DNA from: Erysipelotrichaceae bacterium OPF54
GTDB lineage: Bacteria; Bacillota_I; Bacilli_A; Erysipelotrichales; Erysipelotrichaceae
Assembly: GCA_022834735.1 (NCBI GenBank)
Contig: BQKD01000001.1
Span: forward strand, 225,659-289,658
Direction of reading: 5' to 3'
Length of the DNA: 64,000 bases
Notes under the pieces: model-generated
Told to the model about the DNA's origin: nothing
The model's input: only the letters and a program-made list of their open reading frames with translations
The model's database searches: none
Shown: in pieces, positions 51,545 to 64,000 of the stretch
Position numbering within the stretch: the first letter of the stretch is position 1
Layout of the letters: each line of letters opens with the position of its first letter
Translations under genes and position numbers: made by a program

Positions 51545-52111
51545 ATGAAAATGAAAATGAAAAGAAAAGGGATCATGATCTGCGGGCTGAACGGGGCCGG
51601 GAAAAGCACGCTGGGAAAATGGCTGGCTGAACGGACGAATGCCGAATGGCTCGACAACGAAATGCTGTATTTTGAAAACGCAGACAGCTATCAGGAACCG
51701 TGTACGGCCAAAGTGGCGCAGGAACGCCTCCATGCCCGGCTTGCCGACAGCAATGTTCCGTTCGTTTATTGCGCGGTGGACAATGAGGATCCGGTCCTCA
51801 TCGATCATCTGCTTGGTATCGTATATGTGGGGATCGATCATACTGTTTCCCAGGAAAGGATCCGGCAGCGCTCGGCTGCCCGGTTCAGTACCCGTCTGCA
51901 AAAGGATGAAGCACTGCGAAAGAGCGAGGAACGCTTTTTTGAAAGCGTGAAGCGCAAAGATCCGGTCCGCATGGAACAGTGGGCTAGAAAAATGGAAATG
52001 GCCGGCATGCCTGTTCTTTTCCTTGATGGAACGGCTCCTTTATCCATCAGCCAGGATCGGATCGAAACGTTCTGGAAAAAATTATTTTTTGTGAAAAAAG
52101 CAGAAAAGTAA
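51545..52111 (+). CDS. P-loop NTP-binding protein, kinase-like
   Basis: A 188-aa protein with Walker A GIMICGLNGAGKSTLGKWLA, resembling shikimate/adenylate-kinase-type small kinases. The C-terminal half is Arg/Lys-rich helical (ERIRQRSAARFSTRLQKDE). The substrate is unclear. AGAGGA is upstream; three in-frame ATGs within 12 bp make the exact start uncertain. It sits between the patatin gene and the pyr operon. Confidence 0.8.
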   Translation: MKMKMKRKGIMICGLNGAGKSTLGKWLAERTNAEWLDNEMLYFENADSYQEPCTAKVAQERLHARLADSNVPFVYCAVDNEDPVLIDHLLGIVYVGIDHTVSQERIRQRSAARFSTRLQKDEALRKSEERFFESVKRKDPVRMEQWARKMEMAGMPVLFLDGTAPLSISQDRIETFWKKLFFVKKAEK

Positions 52112-52166
52112 ACTAATAAAACAAGGGTGGAAACTCGGAAAGTTGTATGTTAAGATAGGACAGATA

Positions 52167-52186
52167 AAAAAGGGAAGATCCTTTTT
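52167..52186 (+). promoter_or_regulatory. Small hairpin before the pyrB ribosome-binding site
   Basis: AAAAAGG pairs with CCTTTTT around a 6-nt loop and ends a few bases before GAGGAGG of pyrB. It resembles a weak terminator and may be an attenuation site, perhaps sensitive to UTP pausing. No PyrR-binding loop is recognisable. TAAGAT at 52151 may be a -10. Confidence 0.4.
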
Positions 52187-52199
52187 AGAGGAGGATTTT

Positions 52200-53099
52200 A
52201 TGAATAAATATTCATTGCTATCAATAAACGATCTAAGTACCCACGACATCATGGAAATCCTCCATGATGCAAGAGTTTTTAATATTTCCCAGCAAGATTG
52301 GCATTTGCCAATGCATAACGCATTGGCTGCTAATCTTTTTTTTGAGCCTTCTACACGGACACACTACTCGTTCGAGAGCGCAGAATACCAGCTGGGATGC
52401 TCTGTGGCCGACTTCAACTCCGCATCGAGCAGCGTCACAAAAGGTGAAACGCTCTACGATACCGCCAAAACATTTGAGGCCATCGGGTATAAGGTGCTCG
52501 TCATCCGGCATCCGCAGGACGAATACTTTAAAGAACTCGAAGACATCAGTATCCCGATCATCAATGCGGGCGACGGCAAAGGCAATCATCCGACCCAGTG
52601 CCTGCTCGATCTGTATACGATGTATGATGAATTCGGAACATTCGAAGGATTGAATGTGCTCATCTGCGGAGATATCGCCCATTCCCGGGTCGCCGCCTCC
52701 AACAAGGACGCGCTCGAACGTCTCGGCGCCAATGTGCGCTTCTGCGGACCAAAGGAATTTGAACGCGAAGGATTCGAAATGAGCGATATAGATGAAAGCA
52801 TCGGATGGGCCGACGTCGTCATGATGCTGCGCATCCAGCGCGAACGCGGCGCCACGCTTGGAGAAATGAGCGATGAAGAATACCTTCATCAGTACGGTCT
52901 CGATCACAGGCGCTATGCGATGATGAAGGAAAACGCCATCATCATGCATCCGGCCCCGGTCAACCGCGGCGTGGAAATCGCGAGCGATCTGGTCGAATGC
53001 GGGAAGAGCCGTATATTCAAACAAATGGAAAACGGGGTGCTGGTCCGCAAAGCCGTCATCAAGAGGGCCTTCGGATACAAGCCGTTCAGGGAGGATTGA
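52200..53099 (+). CDS. pyrB: Aspartate carbamoyltransferase
   Basis: A 299-aa catalytic subunit that joins carbamoyl phosphate and aspartate, the first committed step to UMP. Carbamoyl-phosphate loop FFEPSTRTHYSFE, later GDGKGNHPTQCLLDLYTMY and IMHPAPVNRGVEI. AGAGGAGGATTTT fixes ATG 52200. No pyrI regulatory subunit is present, as in other Gram-positives. Confidence 0.96.
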   Translation: MNKYSLLSINDLSTHDIMEILHDARVFNISQQDWHLPMHNALAANLFFEPSTRTHYSFESAEYQLGCSVADFNSASSSVTKGETLYDTAKTFEAIGYKVLVIRHPQDEYFKELEDISIPIINAGDGKGNHPTQCLLDLYTMYDEFGTFEGLNVLICGDIAHSRVAASNKDALERLGANVRFCGPKEFEREGFEMSDIDESIGWADVVMMLRIQRERGATLGEMSDEEYLHQYGLDHRRYAMMKENAIIMHPAPVNRGVEIASDLVECGKSRIFKQMENGVLVRKAVIKRAFGYKPFRED

Positions 53100-53100
53100 C

Positions 53101-54390
53101 ATGAAACTGATCAGAAATGCCAAAGCGCTCATACTCGGCCAGCTCAAGGAGGTGGATGTCCTGTTCGATGAAACGATCCGCCGCATCGTGCCGCGAGGAA
53201 CAGAAATATCCGGGATCGATGAGCCGGTCGAGATCATCGATGCGTCCGGCAAAACGCTGCTGCCAGGCCTTGTCGATGTCCATGTCCATTTAAGAGAACC
53301 GGGGCACGCGCACAAGGAGACGATAAAGACCGGAACGAAGGCGGCAGCAGCCGGCGGGTTCACGACCATCTTCGCCATGCCCAATGTGCTGCCGTTTCCA
53401 AGCACGCCGGAAGTCATGAAAAACTATCAGGCACGGATCGAAAACGATTCGCTCGTCCATACGTATCCGTATGGAACGATCACCATCAATGAAAGCGGAA
53501 AGGAAATCGTCGATTATGCGGCCATGAAAAAGCTCGGCATCGAATGGTTCTCGGATGACGGGGTCGGGGTCGCAGACGATGAAGTGATGAAGAAAGCGAT
53601 GATTTCCGCAAAAGAAAACGATGTGCTCTTCGCGTGCCATACCGAAGACATGAAATACCGCAGGCCGCAAGCCAGCGTGCACGAAAGCGCATTTGCCAAA
53701 GAACATGGATGGATCGGCATTCCTTCCGCGTGCGAATACGCCCAGCTTGCCCGCGACCTCGATCTGGTACGCGAGATCGGCAGCCGCTATCATGCCTGCC
53801 ACATCAGCGCAAAGGAAAGCGTGGAACTGATCGCGCAGGCCAAAATGCATGGCTGCGACGTGTCGGGAGAAGTGACGGCCCATCATCTGCTGCTCGAGGC
53901 AGAAGATGTGCAGGGAACAAACTGGAAGATGAACCCGCCGCTGCGATCGCACGAAGACAGGATGGCGCTGATCGAAGGACTCGAACAGGGCAAACTTGAT
54001 TTTATCGCAAGCGATCATGCGCCGCATACGGCAGCCGAAAAAGAGCGGCCGATGGATCAGGCTCCTTTCGGTATCGTTTCTCTGGAAACAAGCTTCGTGC
54101 TGCTTTATACAGAGTTCGTGCATAAGCAGAAGCGCTGGAGCCTGGCGCAGCTCGTGGACTGGATGAGCGCCACGCCAGCCAGACGGTTCGGGCTGGACGG
54201 GATCGGCGAGATCCGGATCGGTATGAATGCCGACCTGTTCCTGGCCGATCTGGATAACGAATACACCATCCATGCACAGCAATTTGAATCCATGGGGAAG
54301 AACACCCCGTTCGATGGCATGAAAGTTCATGCGGCTATATGTCAGACATTTATAAACGGACAGAGCGTCTGGAAAGGAAACGAAGAATGA
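53101..54390 (+). CDS. pyrC: Dihydroorotase
   Basis: A 429-aa class I dihydroorotase that closes the pyrimidine ring. Metal ligands in LVDVHVHLREPGHAHKE, ACHTEDMK, YHACHISAKESVELI and DFIASDHAPHT. GGGAGGATTGAC links it to pyrB with a 1-bp gap. It overlaps carA by 4 bp. Confidence 0.96.
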   Translation: MKLIRNAKALILGQLKEVDVLFDETIRRIVPRGTEISGIDEPVEIIDASGKTLLPGLVDVHVHLREPGHAHKETIKTGTKAAAAGGFTTIFAMPNVLPFPSTPEVMKNYQARIENDSLVHTYPYGTITINESGKEIVDYAAMKKLGIEWFSDDGVGVADDEVMKKAMISAKENDVLFACHTEDMKYRRPQASVHESAFAKEHGWIGIPSACEYAQLARDLDLVREIGSRYHACHISAKESVELIAQAKMHGCDVSGEVTAHHLLLEAEDVQGTNWKMNPPLRSHEDRMALIEGLEQGKLDFIASDHAPHTAAEKERPMDQAPFGIVSLETSFVLLYTEFVHKQKRWSLAQLVDWMSATPARRFGLDGIGEIRIGMNADLFLADLDNEYTIHAQQFESMGKNTPFDGMKVHAAICQTFINGQSVWKGNEE

Positions 54391-55472
54391 TGAAAGAAAG
54401 ATTACTCGTATTGGAAGACGGAAGCGTGTACAAAGGAAAAGCGTTCGGAAGCGATCATTATCACATCGGCGAGCTTGTCTTTAATACATCCATGACCGGA
54501 TATCAGGAGATCCTGACCGATAACTCATACTGCGGACAGATCGTGATGATGACCTATCCGCTGATCGGAAACTACGGAATCAACCGGGAGGATTATGAAA
54601 GCATCGTTCCGGCCGTATTCGGCTTCGTGGTCAAAGACTACTGCGACAGCCCGAGCAACTGGAGAAGCCAGGAAACGCTCGACGAGTTTTTAAAGCGTGA
54701 AGACATCCCGGGCATTTACGGAGTGGATACGCGTGCCATTACCCGCAAGCTTCGCGATGAAGGGGTCATGAAAGCTACGCTGGCCGATCCGGATGCCGAT
54801 ATCGACGAAATCGTCAGAACGTTGAAGGAAACTGATTATCTCCATGATCAGGTGGAACGCGTTTCGAGCGGAAAGATCTTCCCGATCCCGAACCGCGGCA
54901 AAAAGGTCGTGCTCATCGACTTTGGCGCCAAGCTTGGCATCGTGCGCGAACTTTCGAAACGCGGCTGCGATCTGATCGTCGTTCCTTACGATACGCCGGC
55001 AGAAAAAATCCTGTCCTATCGCCCGGACGGAGTCATGCTCACCAACGGCCCTGGAAATCCGGAAGATCTGCCGCAGTCGATCGAAACGATCCGTCAGCTC
55101 ATTCCGCAGACTGTTGTCTTCGGCATCTGTCTGGGACATCAGCTGATCTCGCTGGCATGCGGCGCAAAAACCTACAAGCTGAAATTCGGACACCGGGGAG
55201 GAAATCATCCAGTCGTCGACCTGAAGACAGGAAAAGTGGAGATCACGTCGCAGAATCACGGGTATGCCGTGGATATCGACTCGCTGAAGGATACCCGGCT
55301 GATCATGACCCACCAGGCGCTCAATGATAAGAGCTGCGAAGGAGTGCGTCATCAGGACTATCCGTGCTTCTCGGTACAGTTTCACCCGGAAGCCAGTGCA
55401 GGACCGGAAGACAGCCGGGACTTATTTGACGAATTTATCAAGCTGATGGATAAGGAGAAAAAATATGCCTAA
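54387..55472 (+). CDS. carA: Carbamoyl-phosphate synthase small subunit
   Basis: A 361-aa glutaminase subunit. The N-terminal CPSase domain has [20 protein letters not shown]; the class I amidotransferase domain has [13 protein letters not shown] (nucleophile Cys), THQALN and SVQFHPEAS (His, Glu). ATGA overlap with pyrC sets ATG 54387. Could be named pyrAA by its place in the pyr operon. Confidence 0.96.
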   Translation: MMKERLLVLEDGSVYKGKAFGSDHYHIGELVFNTSMTGYQEILTDNSYCGQIVMMTYPLIGNYGINREDYESIVPAVFGFVVKDYCDSPSNWRSQETLDEFLKREDIPGIYGVDTRAITRKLRDEGVMKATLADPDADIDEIVRTLKETDYLHDQVERVSSGKIFPIPNRGKKVVLIDFGAKLGIVRELSKRGCDLIVVPYDTPAEKILSYRPDGVMLTNGPGNPEDLPQSIETIRQLIPQTVVFGICLGHQLISLACGAKTYKLKFGHRGGNHPVVDLKTGKVEITSQNHGYAVDIDSLKDTRLIMTHQALNDKSCEGVRHQDYPCFSVQFHPEASAGPEDSRDLFDEFIKLMDKEKKYA

Positions 55473-58400
55473 AAGAACAGATATTCATAAAATTCTAGTG
55501 ATCGGATCCGGACCGATCGTGATCGGCCAGGCGGCAGAATTCGACTATGCCGGAAGCCAGGCATGCCAGTCGCTGCGCGAAGAAGGGTACGAGGTCGTGC
55601 TCATCAATTCGAACCCGGCAACGATCATGACCGATTCGACCATTGCGGACCGCGTGTATATCGAACCGATCACGCTCGATTTCGCAAAACGCGTCATCTA
55701 CAAGGAAAGACCGGACGCGATCCTGGGATCTCTTGGCGGCCAGACCGGGCTGAACCTTGTTGTCGAACTGCATGAGGACGGCATCCTCGATGAATACGGG
55801 GTAGAGATCCTCGGGACCGATCTGCATGCGATCAACCGGGCCGAGGACCGCGAGCTGTTCCGCGCCCTGATGCAGGAAATCGAAGAACCGGTCCCGGAAA
55901 GCACGATCGTGCATTCGGTCGAGGAAGCTGTTGTGTTCTGTCAGGGCCTTGGCTATCCAGTCGTCGTGCGTCCCGCTTATACTCTGGGCGGTACCGGAGG
56001 CGGTTTTGCCGATAATGAAAAAGAGCTTCGCGAGATCTGCGAGGCAGGTCTGAAAATTTCGCCGGTCCATCAATGCCTGATCGAGCAGAGCATTGCCGGA
56101 TACAAGGAAATCGAATACGAAGTCATGCGGGATGCCAACAACAACGCGATCGTCGTGTGCAATATGGAAAACGTCGACCCGGTCGGCATCCATACAGGCG
56201 ACAGTATCGTTGTCGCGCCGGTCCAGACGCTGACCGATCATGAGAACCAGATGCTGCGCAGCGCTTCTTTGAAGATCATCCGCGCCTTGAAGATCTGCGG
56301 AGGCTGCAACGTGCAGCTCGCGCTCGATCCGAAAAGCTTCAAATACTACGTGATCGAGGTCAATCCGCGTGTTTCGCGCTCTTCTGCTCTTGCATCCAAG
56401 GCGACCGGGTATCCGATCGCCAAGATCAGCGCCAAGCTTGCTGTCGGGCTGACGCTTGACGAGATCCTCAATCCGATCACGAAAACGAGCTATGCATGCT
56501 TTGAACCGGCCATCGATTATGTGGTGACCAAGTTTGCCCGCTTCCCGTTCGATAAATTTCCGAATGCCGACCGTCACTTAGGCACACAGATGAAGGCGAC
56601 CGGAGAAGTCATGTCGATCGGACGAACATTTGAAGAATCGCTTCTGAAAGCGGTCCGCTCGCTGGAAATGAAAGTCGATCATCTGGAAAAACAGGAATTC
56701 AAAGAAATGAGCCAGGAGGAGCTGCTCGAAGAGATCAGAAAATGCGATGATCTGCGTATTTTTGCGATCACTGAATGGCTGCGCCGCGGCTATGATATCC
56801 AGACGGTCAACGATGTCACGAAAATGGATATGTTCTTCCTCTCCCATTTGAAACGGATCGTCGATCTGGAAAAGGAACTGGCGGAAGATCCGGGAAACCT
56901 CTCTGTGCTCGAACAGGCGAAAGAGTACGGCTTCTCCGACAGCTACATTGGACGGACATGGAACATGAGCACGAAAGAAGTTTATGATCTGCGCAAGGAA
57001 AACGGGATCATCCCGGTCTATAAAATGGTCGATACGTGCGCAGGCGAATTCACTAGCGCCACTCCGTATTTTTACTCGACCTACGAGCAGGAAAACGAAT
57101 CGATCCGCTCCGATAAAAAGAAGATCGTCGTATTAGGATCCGGACCGATCCGGATCGGACAAGGCGTGGAGTTCGACTACGCGACCGTGCACTGCGTGGA
57201 AACGCTGCGTCAGGAAGGCTATGAAGCGATCATCATCAACAACAACCCGGAAACCGTTTCGACCGACTTTTCGATCTCGGACAAGCTGTACTTCGAACCG
57301 CTGACGACCGAGGATGTCATGCACGTGATCGAACTGGAACAGCCGCTCGGTGTCATCGTACAGTTCGGCGGTCAGACAGCCATCAACCTGGCTGACTCGC
57401 TCGTGGAACATGGCGTAAAGATCCTCGGAACGAGCCTGCGGGATATTGACCGGGCCGAAGACCGCCATGAATTCGAGAAGACCCTCAAGGAGCTTGGCAT
57501 TCCTCAGCCGCAGGGCGAAACGGCCGTTACGGTCGACGAAGCGCTCGTGATCGCCAACAAGATCGGCTATCCGGTCCTTGTGCGGCCAAGCTATGTGCTG
57601 GGCGGAAGGGCCATGGAAATCGTGCACAATGATGATGATCTGCGCATTTATATGGCAACAGCCGTACAGGAAATCAGTCATGACGCGCCGATCCTCGTCG
57701 ACAAGTATATTGTTGGAAAAGAGCTTGAGATCGACGCGATCGCCGATGGAAAAGATGTATATATTCCGGGCGTGATGGAGCATATCGAGCGGGCCGGCGT
57801 GCATTCGGGAGACTCGATCTCGGTCTATCCGACCCAGACCATTTCGCAGAAAGCCAAGGATACGATCATCGAATACGGTATCCGGATCGGAAAGGGATTC
57901 GATTTTATCGGTCTGTATAATATTCAGTTCATCGTGGACCGCGAGGAAAAAGTGTACGTTCTCGAAGTCAATCCGCGCTCGTCACGAACGGTTCCTTTCC
58001 TTTCGAAGATCACAGGCGTGCCGATGTCCCAGATCGCGACAAAAGCGATCCTTGGCCAGTCGCTGAAAGAGCAGGGCCTGACACCAGGCTATCATGGCGA
58101 CGACCCGAACCGCGTGTTTGTCAAGGCACCGGTATTCTCGTTTGCCAAGCTGCGCGGTGTCGACACGGTGCTCGGACCGGAAATGAAGTCGACCGGAGAA
58201 GCGCTCGGAAGCGATATCTCTCTGGAAAAAGCCTTGTTCAAGGCGCTGGTAGCCAGCGGCATCCAGGTGCCTACGCACGGAAATGTGCTGCTGACCATTG
58301 CTGACGACGACAAGGAAGAGGCGCTTTCTCTTGCCCGGCGGTTTGCCAATATCGGGTACGGTCTTTATGCGACCGAAGGGACCGCGAAATTCCTTGAAAA

Positions 58401-58671
58401 GCACGGGCTGTTCGTTCACCACGCTTCCAAGATCGAAGAAGGCCGGGACAATATGGTCGTGGATATCATCCGCGACGGCAAGGTCAATTTCGTGATCAAT
58501 ACGATGTCGGCAAAGAACCGGAACAGCCGGGCCGACGGATTCCTGATCCGGCGCGTATCGGCGGAAAACAGCATTTCCTGCATGACCAGTCTTGATACGG
58601 CAGGGACGCTGGTCAATGTGCTCGAGTCGCTGAATTTCTCGATGATTTCAATGAATGAGATGGGGAAATAA
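55465..58671 (+). CDS. carB: Carbamoyl-phosphate synthase large subunit
   Basis: 1068 aa, full length. Two ATP-grasp halves, each starting with a glycine loop ([20 protein letters not shown] and [20 protein letters not shown]), an oligomerisation region between them and a C-terminal MGS-like allosteric domain ([20 protein letters not shown]). It makes carbamoyl phosphate from bicarbonate, ammonia and ATP. It overlaps carA by 8 bp. Also called pyrAB in this setting. Confidence 0.96.
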   Translation: MPKRTDIHKILVIGSGPIVIGQAAEFDYAGSQACQSLREEGYEVVLINSNPATIMTDSTIADRVYIEPITLDFAKRVIYKERPDAILGSLGGQTGLNLVVELHEDGILDEYGVEILGTDLHAINRAEDRELFRALMQEIEEPVPESTIVHSVEEAVVFCQGLGYPVVVRPAYTLGGTGGGFADNEKELREICEAGLKISPVHQCLIEQSIAGYKEIEYEVMRDANNNAIVVCNMENVDPVGIHTGDSIVVAPVQTLTDHENQMLRSASLKIIRALKICGGCNVQLALDPKSFKYYVIEVNPRVSRSSALASKATGYPIAKISAKLAVGLTLDEILNPITKTSYACFEPAIDYVVTKFARFPFDKFPNADRHLGTQMKATGEVMSIGRTFEESLLKAVRSLEMKVDHLEKQEFKEMSQEELLEEIRKCDDLRIFAITEWLRRGYDIQTVNDVTKMDMFFLSHLKRIVDLEKELAEDPGNLSVLEQAKEYGFSDSYIGRTWNMSTKEVYDLRKENGIIPVYKMVDTCAGEFTSATPYFYSTYEQENESIRSDKKKIVVLGSGPIRIGQGVEFDYATVHCVETLRQEGYEAIIINNNPETVSTDFSISDKLYFEPLTTEDVMHVIELEQPLGVIVQFGGQTAINLADSLVEHGVKILGTSLRDIDRAEDRHEFEKTLKELGIPQPQGETAVTVDEALVIANKIGYPVLVRPSYVLGGRAMEIVHNDDDLRIYMATAVQEISHDAPILVDKYIVGKELEIDAIADGKDVYIPGVMEHIERAGVHSGDSISVYPTQTISQKAKDTIIEYGIRIGKGFDFIGLYNIQFIVDREEKVYVLEVNPRSSRTVPFLSKITGVPMSQIATKAILGQSLKEQGLTPGYHGDDPNRVFVKAPVFSFAKLRGVDTVLGPEMKSTGEALGSDISLEKALFKALVASGIQVPTHGNVLLTIADDDKEEALSLARRFANIGYGLYATEGTAKFLEKHGLFVHHASKIEEGRDNMVVDIIRDGKVNFVINTMSAKNRNSRADGFLIRRVSAENSISCMTSLDTAGTLVNVLESLNFSMISMNEMGK

Positions 58672-58672
58672 G

Positions 58673-61006
<2,334 letters not shown>

Positions 61007-61016
61007 AGGAGGACCT

Positions 61017-61673
61017 ATGGAGCAATATAAAAAGGATTTCATCGATTTCATGCTGGAATGCGATGTTCTCAAGTTCGGCGATTTCACATTGAAGTCAGGC
61101 CGTAAATCCCCGTTCTTCATGAATGCGGGAGGTTATGTGACAGGATGGCAGCTCAAAAAGCTGGGTGAATTTTATGCCAGAGCGATCCATGATCAATACG
61201 GGGAGGATTTTGATGTCCTGTTCGGACCGGCTTACAAAGGCATTCCGCTGGCTGTGACTACGGCGATCGCGTTCAGCGATCTGTATGGCAAGGAAGTGCG
61301 CTACTGCTCGGACCGCAAAGAGGAAAAGGATCATGGAGCAGACAAGGGAAGCTTTCTGGGGACAAAGCTTCAGGATGGCGACCGGGTCGTCATGATCGAA
61401 GATGTGACGACTTCGGGCAAATCGATGGAAGAAACGGTGCCAAAGGTGCGTGGCGCGGCTGATGTGAAAATTGTCGGACTGATGGTTTCTCTGGATCGTC
61501 ATGAAAAGGGAAAAGGGACAAAGACGGCTTTGAAAGAAGTTTCGGAGCTGTACGGTTTCCCGACGGCAGCGATCGTATCGATGCCTGAGGTCATCGAATA
61601 TGTGCAGCTCGATCCCGGGATCCGCGAGCGTATCGACGCATACTACAAGGAATACGGACCGACAGAGGAATGA
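61017..61673 (+). CDS. pyrE: Orotate phosphoribosyltransferase
   Basis: A 218-aa type I phosphoribosyltransferase that makes OMP from orotate and PRPP. The PRPP motif is RVVMIEDVTTSGKSMEE; FTLKSGRKSPFFMNAGGY is the N-terminal hood, and LFGPAYKGIPLA also fits. GAGGAGGACCT fixes ATG 61017. Last gene of the operon, followed by a terminator. Confidence 0.96.
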   Translation: MEQYKKDFIDFMLECDVLKFGDFTLKSGRKSPFFMNAGGYVTGWQLKKLGEFYARAIHDQYGEDFDVLFGPAYKGIPLAVTTAIAFSDLYGKEVRYCSDRKEEKDHGADKGSFLGTKLQDGDRVVMIEDVTTSGKSMEETVPKVRGAADVKIVGLMVSLDRHEKGKGTKTALKEVSELYGFPTAAIVSMPEVIEYVQLDPGIRERIDAYYKEYGPTEE

Positions 61674-61679
61674 TAGCAG

Positions 61680-61708
61680 AAGAGGAGCGTATCGTGTTCC
61701 TCTTTTTG
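61680..61708 (+). terminator. Terminator of the pyr operon
   Basis: AAGAGGA pairs with TCCTCTT around a short loop, followed by TTTTG. Confidence 0.75.
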
Positions 61709-61743
61709 TGTGCTAAAATGGAAAATAAAAAGGGGAATGCTTT

Positions 61744-62850
61744 ATGAGACCATATAAAGAAAATAAAAGGAAACAGATCCTTGCCGGACTGCTTTTTCTC
61801 GTGCTCGGATTTTACGGCTGCGCAAGCGAAAAGAAAGAAGAGATCGGTGCAAGGGAACCGGCTGTATATTTTGTTCAGGAGCGTACAGATCTGTTTGATG
61901 AAACCGATCTGAATGAACCGGCTGGCGAGCTGAGGGCGGGATCGTATTGCGTGATCACGGGATTGTCGGATACATATGCTCGGACAGAGGATGGCTATCT
62001 TGCGTGGCGGGATCATCTGATGGAAGCGCATTGGAAAGAGGATGAAAGCTTTGATGGGACGAGCGAGTTCAAAGCCAGGGAAGCTGTGGCGATCAGAGAT
62101 GAGCTGATGAGAGAAACGGGAGTCTTCCTTGGTCCGGATGAAAGGGTTGCTTTCAAAACAATCGAAAAGGACCGGATCGGGAATGTGCGCGGGAAGCTTT
62201 CCGACGATCAGTATGTTTTTATCGACAATACGTTCGACTATATTGGCCCGATGGCCGAAAACGATACGGCCGAACCGGATGAACAGGGGATGGATGACAG
62301 CCTGGATGATCGATCGGATATGCTGTTTGAAAAGGACGGGATCGTGATCGTGAACAAAAAACACGGTGTTGCGCCAGAGTATGCGCCCGGAGAGGATCCG
62401 AAAGCTAAAAAAGCACTTCTCGGACTGATCAGGACGATGCAGGCCGAAGGACTGGATATCTCGGATTCCTACAGCGGATTCCGTTCGTATGAATACCAGA
62501 GCGAACTGTATAATGGATACTGCGCGTCCTATGGAACGGAAAGCGCGGATACGTTTTCGGCGAAGCCGGGATTTTCCGAGCATCAGACCGGCCTGGCTTT
62601 TGACCTGAAGCATGTCTCGGGCGAACTGGTCACACAAAGCGCGGAATCGCAGTGGCTCATGGATCATGCGGCCGAGCATGGTTTTATTGTCCGCTATCAG
62701 GAAGGGAAAGAGGGTATTACAGGGTATCAGGCAGAGCCGTGGCATATTCGCTATATTGGGCCGCGCGCCAAAGAGATCATGGAATCGGGCTTGACACTTG
62801 AGGAGTTTCTTGGGGTAGAGGGTGGAGATTACGCCCGCGGACAAGAATAA
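61744..62850 (+). CDS. VanY-type D-alanyl-D-alanine carboxypeptidase lipoprotein
   Basis: 368 aa with lipobox-like FYGC (Cys26). Residues 30-170 hold an SH3-like region (VYFVQERTDLFDETD, AGSYCVITGLSDTYARTEDG), followed by an acidic linker. The M15B catalytic domain has SYSGFRSYEYQSELY, FSEHQTGLAFDL (His and Asp zinc ligands) and EPWHIRYIG (Glu and His). It trims the terminal D-Ala of peptidoglycan stems. AAAAGGGGAATG is upstream. It lies between the pyr operon and rRNA genes. Confidence 0.9.
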   Translation: MRPYKENKRKQILAGLLFLVLGFYGCASEKKEEIGAREPAVYFVQERTDLFDETDLNEPAGELRAGSYCVITGLSDTYARTEDGYLAWRDHLMEAHWKEDESFDGTSEFKAREAVAIRDELMRETGVFLGPDERVAFKTIEKDRIGNVRGKLSDDQYVFIDNTFDYIGPMAENDTAEPDEQGMDDSLDDRSDMLFEKDGIVIVNKKHGVAPEYAPGEDPKAKKALLGLIRTMQAEGLDISDSYSGFRSYEYQSELYNGYCASYGTESADTFSAKPGFSEHQTGLAFDLKHVSGELVTQSAESQWLMDHAAEHGFIVRYQEGKEGITGYQAEPWHIRYIGPRAKEIMESGLTLEEFLGVEGGDYARGQE

Positions 62851-62871
62851 AATAAAAAATCAAAAAAAGTA

Positions 62872-62901
62872 TTGACAAAGAGGAGGGGAAAGGGATATCA
62901 T
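62872..62901 (+). promoter_or_regulatory. rRNA operon promoter P1
   Basis: TTGACA (62872-62877), an 18-bp spacer and TATCAT (62896-62901), about 340 bp upstream of 16S. Confidence 0.7.
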
Positions 62902-62959
62902 GACAAAGCTTTCTGGCAAACTGTCATCTAAAAATATTGAAAAATATTATAAAAAATAG

Positions 62960-62988
62960 TTGACAGATAAATCGGAGCATGGTATATT
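62960..62988 (+). promoter_or_regulatory. rRNA operon promoter P2
   Basis: TTGACA (62960-62965), a 17-bp spacer and TATATT (62983-62988), preceded by an A/T-rich tract resembling an UP element. The leader to 63243 (about 250 nt) contains the usual rRNA leader sequence and no gene. Confidence 0.8.
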
Positions 62989-63243
62989 AAACAAGCTGAA
63001 GGACAGCGGAAAGCCGCTCGAAAAAAAATCGGGATTCCGGCTTGACGAATCCTTCGCGACGAGTTAGTATAAACGAGCTGTCGGAAACGGCAGCGAGGGA
63101 CGATCTTTGAAAACCTGACAGAAACGAATAGTTTTAGAAGAAAAAAACGTACAAGTACGAGAGAACTAAAATTACACGTCGATTTCTTGAGAAACACCTG
63201 AAAAGAAAAAAAGAGATAACAGAAACAAAAAAAGAGTCAATAT

Positions 63244-64000
<757 letters not shown>

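Overview
The window is chromosomal DNA of a low-to-moderate GC Gram-positive bacterium. The partial 16S rRNA gene at the right end has the Erysipelotrichaceae-type V3/V4 region. Lipoboxes, LPXTG signals, a class C sortase and a pyr gene order like that of Bacillus subtilis agree. I would place it among gut or oral Erysipelotrichia; genus is not resolved.

Layout. (1) 1-18.1 kb is a surface-fibre island: an XRE regulator (cut by the window edge), a Cys-module/AP2 DNA-binding protein, a dedicated signal peptidase I, a large LPXTG adhesin, a backbone pilin, a class C sortase, and five further secreted or membrane-anchored proteins, two of which look TasA/camelysin-like. The adhesin gene is split at 2869/7879 by a 5.0-kb nested insertion: an IS4-type element (10-bp target duplication) that itself carries a 3.3-kb TnsB/TnsC-like transposon (5-bp target duplication). 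Removing each insertion with one target-duplication copy restores an uninterrupted frame in both host genes (435-aa transposase, 1344-aa adhesin). (2) 17.9-20.8 kb: a 2.36-kb IS66-type element with an 8-bp target duplication. It has split a 39-codon hydrophobic peptide gene facing a likely antisense RNA, which looks like a type I toxin-antitoxin pair. A second, decayed IS66 end lies nearby. (3) 20.9-23.8 kb: PD-(D/E)XK 'Rpn/transposase-family' nuclease genes with an internal partial duplication. (4) 24-33 kb: housekeeping genes (DUF1275 membrane protein, Mn-type pyrophosphatase, CCA-adding enzyme, RmuC, macrodomain, MnmM-like methyltransferase, cupin phosphoglucose isomerase, ManA-like isomerase, UPF0158-like protein). 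(5) 33-50 kb: maltodextrin-type carbohydrate use (MsmK-like ATPase, solute-binding lipoprotein, two permeases, MalQ, cytoplasmic alpha-amylase) with two cre/LacI-like operators, plus a DUF885 lipoprotein, LarC, a hydrolase, a membrane GDPD, xanthine phosphoribosyltransferase and CBS proteins. (6) 50.5-52.1 kb: patatin-like and P-loop proteins. (7) 52.2-61.7 kb: the complete UMP operon pyrB-pyrC-carA-carB-pyrK-pyrD-pyrF-pyrE. (8) 61.7-64 kb: a VanY-type carboxypeptidase, then tandem rRNA promoters and the start of an rrn operon.

How it fits together. The first third is accessory, built from surface structures and mobile DNA with clear insertion footprints. The rest is mostly compact core metabolism with frequent 4-bp stop/start overlaps and well-formed intrinsic terminators. 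The least familiar biology is the fibre island (sortase pilus genes fused to TasA-like subunits behind an AP2/Cys-module regulator) and the IS-broken toxin-like gene with its antisense RNA. All functions are inferred from sequence motifs read by eye; no database search was run.
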